A stretch of DNA of 64,000 nucleotides from Stenocarpella maydis (taxonomy: Eukaryota; Ascomycota; Sordariomycetes; Diaporthales; Diaporthaceae), in contig NQMI01000047.1 in the NCBI GenBank assembly GCA_002270565.1, forward strand, positions 200,044-264,043, read 5' to 3'. The position numbers were made by a program, and so were the translations under genes. Each line of letters opens with the position of its first letter. Position 1 is the stretch's first letter. Below are positions 57,112-64,000 of this stretch, piece by piece. Below the pieces are notes generated by a model, which was not told the DNA's origin, did no database searches, and saw nothing but the letters and a program-made list of their open reading frames with translations.

Positions 57112-59749
57112 CCCCTCTCCAGATCATTATAAAGAATAAGCAATAATCCGCCCAAAATAATCAAAATTACTATTCCTCCTCTAATTAAACAACTTACCTA
57201 AATTTAGCTCTATTAGATCCTTTATAGCTCCTGATTTCTAGCCTGCTTATCCTTACTCTCATTTTACTATAGCACCCTTAGTCTATAGTTCTTCTCCTCT
57301 TGCTTAGCTGCCTTCTTATAAGCCCAGGATTAATAGCTATTACTAATTGCAGGCATAGGAACCCAGCAATTAGCCTCCTTAGTGCCTACCCACTTGCTTA
57401 CATTTCAGTTATACTCCTAAATTAATATAATTCTTATTATAGCAGGCGATAGATAATATAGTAGCAGTATAGTTGGAATAGAGGATAGAGATAATAATGA
57501 AGATCTTAAGATACCTAATTACTTAGGGGTTATCCCACCCATATTTATATTTCCTCCTAGGGATATATTCCTAAGGCTTGCTTCCAATATCTGCTACAAG
57601 AGAAGTCTAATAGGGTTACCCTATAAAATTCCAGCCCTACTCTAATCAAGCATCTATAAAGTAGTTCTCACTTTACTTAGTATCTTAAGACTATCTTCTC
57701 TATATATTCATACCCTATCTAACTAAAGCAGAGGATTAGATATCTTAAATGAGTCTTAATAAAGTCCAAGCCCAAATATTATAATCAGATCCTTTACAGC
57801 TGCTTCAGGCATCTTAGATATTAGAATAGGAGGTTAGTTCTTCAGGCTATTAGGGGGCACAGGAGTTTTACTTAACCTAAAAGTCTGGATAGTAATAGGC
57901 CTTAAAAGATCAGCCTTCTTAAATCTCACTATAAGAAAGCCTAGCAGATTTTATCCTAACTCTAATCCTATACTAAATATAGTGCAAAACTTAGTCTCTC
58001 CCTCTTTCATCCTTATAAGGTCCCCCTAAGAGTATACAATATCCTTTCCTTTTATAAACCTTATATATTTATTATAACTAATAACTAGAGTATTTTAAAT
58101 GCCCCTAATTAGGAATCTGGATCTATTAATTTCTAATTAGATAGTAAAACCCCAGATAAAAGCTAAAGCTCTCTTAGCAAGCAAGCTAGAAGGGGCGGAT
58201 TTAAGCAGTCTAGTCTTAATCTAGTTTCTAAATTCCCAGTCATTCTTCCCATAATTCTCCTGGAAGAAAAAGACAATATAGGTAACCACAAGAAGTCCAC
58301 AGGCAGTTGATCCCAGCTAAGGCATAACCTTCACCTGGATCGTCATATATACCTGCTTGAAAAATCCTTCAGGTAGCCCAAGAGTAAGGAAATAAGCAAT
58401 ATAATCCCTTATATAAGGGTATATCTTATTATAAGTTCTCTAATCAGAATAAATATTAATTATACCAAGCCATTTAATATCCCTATTAAGGATACTTAAT
58501 ACCTAATGCCCTAGGGTATATATAACTTAAATGATAAATCTCTAGCTGTCCTTTAGTAAATAGTACCTCCAGGATCTAGGGGGTTCCCTATTAACATTAT
58601 AGGTTATAAGCACCATAAAGACCAGATTGCTAAAATCAATTAGCTACCAATTAATAAGCCCCAGAACATAATCAGTATATAAGCACACCTCTTAAGCCAG
58701 GAGACCTTCTGCATTATAGAGGATCATAAGGAAGTCACCATAGTGAGTGCTAAACAGGATCTTCTGCCCAGGGAGTCTCTAAACTGAGGATAGGGATTAA
58801 TACCCTCAAAATATATATCCACCACCCGCTATACATAATCACTATGCCCCTATTTTTAATTCTAAAAGAATAGCAGTTATACTAAAAGGTCTAATATATT
58901 GAAAGCATAAGAGAGTGCTAACGTATTATTAAGGATCCTGATTTTAAATGGGTCTTTTATTAGGTCTGCACTAGCTCCATAATCTTAGTTTCCTTAATTT
59001 CAAACATTATATAAGTTAGGAAATCTTAGCTACTATATAGGGTTAATATCATTAAAATTCATAATAAAGGGTAATACTAAAAGTCATACTTTAAGGCCAA
59101 CCTAATCAGAAGGGTCTGGGTACTTAATAGTAGGTATAGGGGCATTAGGGTCATTTATAGAGCTGCTCTAGCCCTTTAAACTATTAATAGCTGTAAACTA
59201 GATTAATAGGGATCCCCTCTTCTTTCTCTTACCTTTCTTTATAATTTGCTAGCTTAAGGAAGATATCTTTCCAATTAATCAAACTAGAGAAAAGGGTGCT
59301 AAGGTAAGGAGAAATTAGGTAATGGAGGGGAGGTAATAAGTTTTAAGGGTAAAGGTTAATAGTTATAGCAGCTTTTAAGTTTTAATAATGCAAGTTATGC
59401 TGCACTAATTAGAGATCAGCTATGGTATAATAGTTATAGAAGAAGTAGTTAGTTTAGAGGTTATAGCAGAAAGGTAGGCTTTTATTAGAAGGAGAGCCTC
59501 AAGATAAGTAAATCACTTAAGCTAGTAAATTACTTAACTTCCTTCCCTTTTCTGCTAGGCAGCAACCTTTACTACTTTAAATACTTCTAATAAGAGCGCC
59601 CTTTCCAACTTTTTATATTTAAAGTTACTCTTTCCCCTCCTAACCCTTTTCTTTAACTTCCTCCTAATAGCATTATTAATTATTAATTATTAATCTTACC
59701 ATTAAACCATCAAGCCTGTCTAATTAGATAAGCTTCACTATTACTATAT

Positions 59750-60630
59750 CTTCTCCTCCTTAATTAAGTTAAGAAGAGAAGGGAAAGGCAAGAAGCAATC
59801 GCTCCTATTATTAGGTCTTTAAAATATATAATCCTCCTCCTATCTATAAAAAGAGTATCTGCACCTACTTCTAGCTAAATGCAATCCTTTTATAAAACTA
59901 GGTTTATAAATTACTGCTTTATAAGGCCTTTATAATAGATATTAAGATATATAACCTTAAGGGCAGAAGTAAGGGTCTTTATATCTTATAGACCCTCTCC
60001 TTAATATATAAGTCTAAGCTACTCAAACTATTCTTTCCCTTCCTAAAAGCCCCAGAGGCTTACAAGTACCTGCAGTCTTGCCTTAGCACTCTAATCAAAG
60101 GAGGTCCGAATAACATTTTCATTAAGTAGATAAATAATAGCCCTTATAAGAAGTATATATCCCAACTATACCAGGGGAATATTCTTCATTAGGGCCTAGC
60201 TCTCCTTATTACCTTCTTTGGTTATTATAATGCAAACCTATATAACTATTGTATATAGCAGATGGGGGCTAATTGTAACTAAATAACTCTTTAAGGCATT
60301 ATCCCCATTATAATCCCTTTCTTTAAGTACTAATTGCTTTAAGGATTTCAAGATAATACTTATACTAATTATATCTATTATATTAAGGGTTACCTTTATA
60401 TTTTCAAGATACTAAAGGTTTCTAGGAGTAGTTATAACTATATTACTAATATATATCTTAATCTAATTAATAAGCCTCTAAATATACCTCCTTTAGAGCT
60501 ATTACTAGGTAAGTATACTAAGGCAGCTACTAAGATAGGGTATAAGGAAACTCATATAGATACTATAGGCAAGATTACAGGACATATGCCCAGAAAGTTC
60601 AAATATAAGCCTATAGATCTTTAGTTATGG
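59750..60630 (+). pseudogene. Unidentified ORF of gypsy, copy II version
   Basis: Counterpart of the minus-strand ORF 52270-53180. The best part is YYIKGYLYIFKILKVSRSSY through LELLLGKYTKAATKIGYKETH to the stop near 60622. Several residues differ by RIP-type changes from copy I, yet the order and length agree. Confidence 0.5.
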
Positions 60631-61083
60631 TTATAAGGTAATCAGAAGAGTTAGGCAAGATAGAAGTAGATTCCGTTTTTCAGGTTACTAATACTTCTTT
60701 TCATAGTAAATTAAGAACTAATGATTTTCATCTTATATATAGTCCTAAGAAAAATATATTTATCTAATTAGGGATATAATATTATCTTGACCTTTTTATA
60801 TCTCATCTTAGAATTTATATTTCTTTAGCTTAGTATTATTAGGGTTAATAAGTAGAATATCTATATATACCATTATCATTTAAGTCTAATTAGCAGAATC
60901 TAATAAATCTAAATTATATAAGCTATCTATATCTAAGCGCGCCTATACTTAGGGGACCATCTAGCTAGAAAGAGACCAGTCTTAGTACTAATTATTAGTA
61001 TCCTAATTGGGGGTGGTAAGATAGAGTATATTATCCAGTATATCTAGGAAGACATTATATCTAGCTACCTCTAATAGTTTCTC

Positions 61084-61387
61084 TGATAAATTTGTGCTAT
61101 AGAATAGCATTCAGTTCAGCGTGTGTNAAGTTATATACTTTTTGGGTAAGAAATAAGGGTAATGCAGAGGTCTGAATTAAGGTGCAAATACAGGCCAAAA
61201 TAATCAACTCACGGCCACCAAACTCATCTTGCGTCACGCACGCACTAGGCGTACTTATCAAAAATCGCCTAACTCGCAAGTCTAGGGTAACTCCTTGCTA
61301 GAAAGTCTAGGGTAACTCCTTACAACAAAGTCTAGGGTAACTCCTTACACGGAGTACTAACGCCCTACTAAGCGGTTCCATTTAACA
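61084..61387 (-). repeat. LTR family 1, internally deleted copy with an N
   Basis: Begins TGATAAATTTGTGC.. like the family end, reaches GCGTGT, then N at 61127, then jumps about 290 bases to AAGTTATATACTTTTTGGG and runs to TTTAACA at 61387. Three tandem units present. The missing part holds the TATA box and most of the LTR. Confidence 0.8.
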
Positions 61388-61440
61388 CCCCTTCTGTTAA
61401 AGATGAGTACCAACGCCCTGCTGAGCGGTTCTGTTTAACA
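61388..61440 (-). repeat. Fragment of a second LTR family 1 end
   Basis: GAGTACCAACGCCCTGCTGAGCGG to TTTAACA repeated directly after the previous copy, preceded by CCCCTTCTGTTAAAGAT. Confidence 0.65.
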
Positions 61441-63371
61441 CTAATAAACACTAGACTAAGTCCAGGAATCAACATTACAAAAAGGGAATTCACTTTAATC
61501 CCTAAATCAGGGTCCTAAATCCTCTTTAGTTCCCTAAGAGATATATTACCCTTAAGTTCAGAGCAGTTAGCAATTAGAGACTAATATCTCTAAACGCAAG
61601 GTAAGTCCATCCTTCCTTTTAAAAGCAAAAACTCCAGACAGCCTCTAGCAAATTTCTCAATACCATAATATTCCATATCCCTATAGAAAGCCAGGGCTAT
61701 AGAGTTAAGCTAGTCAGACCTACCTTCACAGATATCTTGTTAAGAACTAAGAAATAGCAAGACCCAAAGGGCAGCATTTCCAAAGGGCATCAAAGGTATA
61801 ACAGGCTAAGAAGTTACCTAAATAAGTAATACAAGAGCATAACGCTCCTAATTATAGGTCCCAGATGGGGTGGAGGCAGGTTCCTAAGGAGACCAGTATC
61901 CTTAAGGTAGATCTTTCCTTAATAAGAGCCCTCTTACCTCATCTATATCCTGCTCCCTTCCCCTAAAAGGAGAACCTTTAGTAAATAGGAGAGCAGAATA
62001 AATATCCTTTATTAGATAAACAGAGGATATAAGTCCTAATTAATCTCTCGCAATAACAACGGAAGCAAATGTTTCTCTTCACCTTTATATTCTTAGGAGA
62101 GGGCCTAGTATAAGTGCTATCTAAAGGTATCAGATGTTTCTCTCTATTAGGGATCTCAAAAGAAGGCAAAAGTATAAGTGCTATTTAGGGTCTACTAAAA
62201 TGCATATAGGAGTAAATAAGTCCTAATCAGTCCCTTGCAATAATAATAAAGTCAAATGTTTCTCTATACTAGAGCTGCTTTCTAAAGAGGCAAGATATAA
62301 GTAATATCTGAGAGTATTAAATATTTCTCTCCACCAAGCATATTCAGAAGAAGCAAAGGTATTAAGTACTATTTAAGGTTTACTAAGATGCATATAGGAA
62401 TAACTAGATATAATTAAAGTAAATAATATTAGTGTAGAAGGTTACATTAAATACTATAAAGTCTTACTATACTGGTAGGCAGGAGCTACTTAATTGCAAG
62501 CAACTAGAGGAGAGGATAACATAAATATTCAGAATACTCTTATGCTACTAACGCCAGCTATCCTAACTGCAAGGGGTGCTAGCAATAGCGGAAGCTCTAA
62601 GCTTACTAATCAGAAGAATAGTAATCAGTAAGGCAGGAACCTTCTCAGATTCCCTACAGAAGCATATAAAGTCTAGAAACACTACCGCCCGGCCCTATAT
62701 TATATAATATTAAGAAGATACCTTCGATATAATATTCATTAGGGTAACCAGAGGTTATATAAACAACTTAAAAAGGAAATCTAAAGAGGGGCTTAATTAG
62801 ATAAACTAGGGCTCCATTATACCCGGCTTACTTATATTAAGGAATTAGCATGCCTAACCTTTAGGTGCTGGATTTAAGAGTAAGAGAGTTTTAGGTAAAG
62901 TAGGCAGTTAGAATCTACTAAACCTTATTAATACTAGTCCTTTATATTCCTTGTAAGGAAATAAGCCCTAATTTAATACTATTAAATTTAATTGGAATGA
63001 ATTTCTAAGGCCTAAAGATATAAATCTCTTAGTAGCTTTTCCTAGAATATATAACTAGGCTAAAGGCTTTATACTTACTATTAAATTGGGTATTCTGGAA
63101 GGGGGTCCAAGATATAGCTGAGGTAATAGAGTTAGCTCAGTATAGAGATCAGACCAGCCTCACATATACCTGCTCCTATTGCCACTAGGTCAACTATAGG
63201 CAACTTAAGAAGGTAAATCTAGCCTTTATATAATAGCAAAATCCTCTATTAAGAATAATAGGGCACTATAACTCTAATTAGAATCAAATAATATCAGAAG
63301 TATAGAGATTTACTCCCCTAAAGTAGCTAATAACCTTATAAATAAAATAGGGTATTAGGGCATAAAAGCTC

Positions 63372-63914
63372 TGAAAATATGTGCTATAAAATAGCATATA
63401 GTTCAGCATGTGTTTTCCGACAGGGTCGCAGTATGGTGCTCTAAAGTGAATTAGGATGATTGATAATGGTCTGGATAACTTTGTATTGAATTAAGTTGGG
63501 CTTCTATAAGCCCTCCTTATATACCCTCTAACATTGTCTCACCCACGAGCATACTGCGGTGGGCTCTAGTGCAAGTTTGCAAAAGCCGGAAAATTCGCAC
63601 TTCCAACACACCATCTTTAGTTCCAAGCAACTAGCGAACCATAGCCCCAACATTGCCCAAATTAAGTACATATAAACTTCAGAAATCAGGCTATCTCATG
63701 CATTAAGTTATATACTTTTTGAATGAGAAATGAGGTTAATATGGAGATCTGAATTAAGGTGCAAATGTAGGCCAAAATAATCAACTTACAGCCACTAAAC
63801 TCATCTTGCGTCACACACGCACTGGGCGTACTTAGCGAAAATCGCGTAACTCGCAAGTCTAGGGTAACTCCTTGCACGAAGTACCAACACCCTGTTAGGC
63901 GGTTCCGTTTAACA
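63372..63914 (-). repeat. LTR family 1, copy H (decayed)
   Basis: About 543 bases, start altered (TGAAAATATGTGC), one tandem unit only, end TTTAACA. It cuts off gypsy copy II. Confidence 0.75.
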
Positions 63915-64000
63915 ATATTCTTATAAACTACTATAAGTAATTAAAAAAATATTATATAAGATAATATTAAAAAAGAATAAACTCTTTATATTAGACTTTT
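63915..64000. other. AT-rich tail of the window
   Basis: Nothing recognisable. Confidence 0.5.

Larger units (their letters stand above)
56725..63371 (-). mobile_element. Ty3/gypsy retrotransposon, inverted partial copy II
   Basis: Reverse complement of copy I. 3' LTR at 56725-57111, extra sense ORF at about 57200-59300, antisense ORF counterpart at about 59750-60630 (plus strand), then sequence equal to about 51,810-52,060 of copy I. At 61084-61440 an LTR family 1 copy with an N interrupts. After it, the copy resumes at the equivalent of about 47,400 of copy I and runs through the gag and leader region to 63371, near the equivalent of 45,550. The pol region of 4.3 kb and the 5' LTR are absent. 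More AT-rich and decayed than copy I. Confidence 0.75.

Overview
The window is from a filamentous ascomycete (Pezizomycotina). The evidence is genes with many short introns (about 41-80 bases, GT..AG with CTAAC-type branch sites), fungal gene families (Erd1/EXS, DHA14-type MFS, rhodopsin-domain 7TM protein, microsomal P450s), and fungal transposons: Fot1/pogo, MULE, Ty3/gypsy chromovirus, Ty1/copia-type LTRs. Many transposon copies are AT-rich and full of TAG/TAA codons, as expected from repeat-induced point mutation (RIP) at CpA. The species cannot be named from the sequence.

Layout. 1-10.9 kb is gene-bearing. It holds a decayed Fot1/pogo element with intact 44-bp inverted repeats (1185-3120), an alpha/beta hydrolase (3332-4336, -), an ERD1/EXS membrane protein (4746-6148, -), a long stretch without a recognisable gene, and a small secreted repeat protein that looks like a kexin-processed peptide precursor (9364-9791, -). 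10.9-26.5 kb is a nested graveyard of retroelements: two LTR families, a chromovirus integrase-chromodomain remnant, gag remnants and AT-rich filler. 26.6-42.6 kb is a gene island with an eight-exon MFS exporter (26629-28748, -), a complete MULE transposon with an 8-bp target duplication (30203-33220), and a compact group of three P450s plus a 7TM rhodopsin-domain protein (33931-42616). 42.6-64 kb is again retroelement. A full-length but dead Ty3/gypsy element (45082-56196, +) is followed by a partial second copy in opposite orientation (56725-63371, -), with copia-type LTRs at the edges and inside.

How the genes may work together. P450-1 and the 7TM gene are divergent. The 7TM gene and P450-2 are convergent. 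P450-2 and P450-3 share a 576-bp divergent promoter. The tight packing, the three different P450 subfamilies and the nearby MFS exporter suggest a tailoring-and-export part of a secondary-metabolite locus. No backbone enzyme (PKS, NRPS, terpene synthase, prenyltransferase) is visible, so the locus is either split, truncated by transposons, or modifies an imported or distantly made substrate. P450-2 seems to carry a one-base frameshift.

Most unusual items: (i) the repeat-peptide precursor with two near-identical Tyr-containing units each ending in Thr-Arg; (ii) a Ty3/gypsy element with two extra unidentified ORFs between integrase and 3' LTR, one antisense and one with membrane-spanning segments, both found in two copies; (iii) a copia-type LTR followed by a primer site complementary to the anticodon arm of initiator tRNA-Met; (iv) two single-N positions inside LTR repeats that probably mark collapsed assembly joins.
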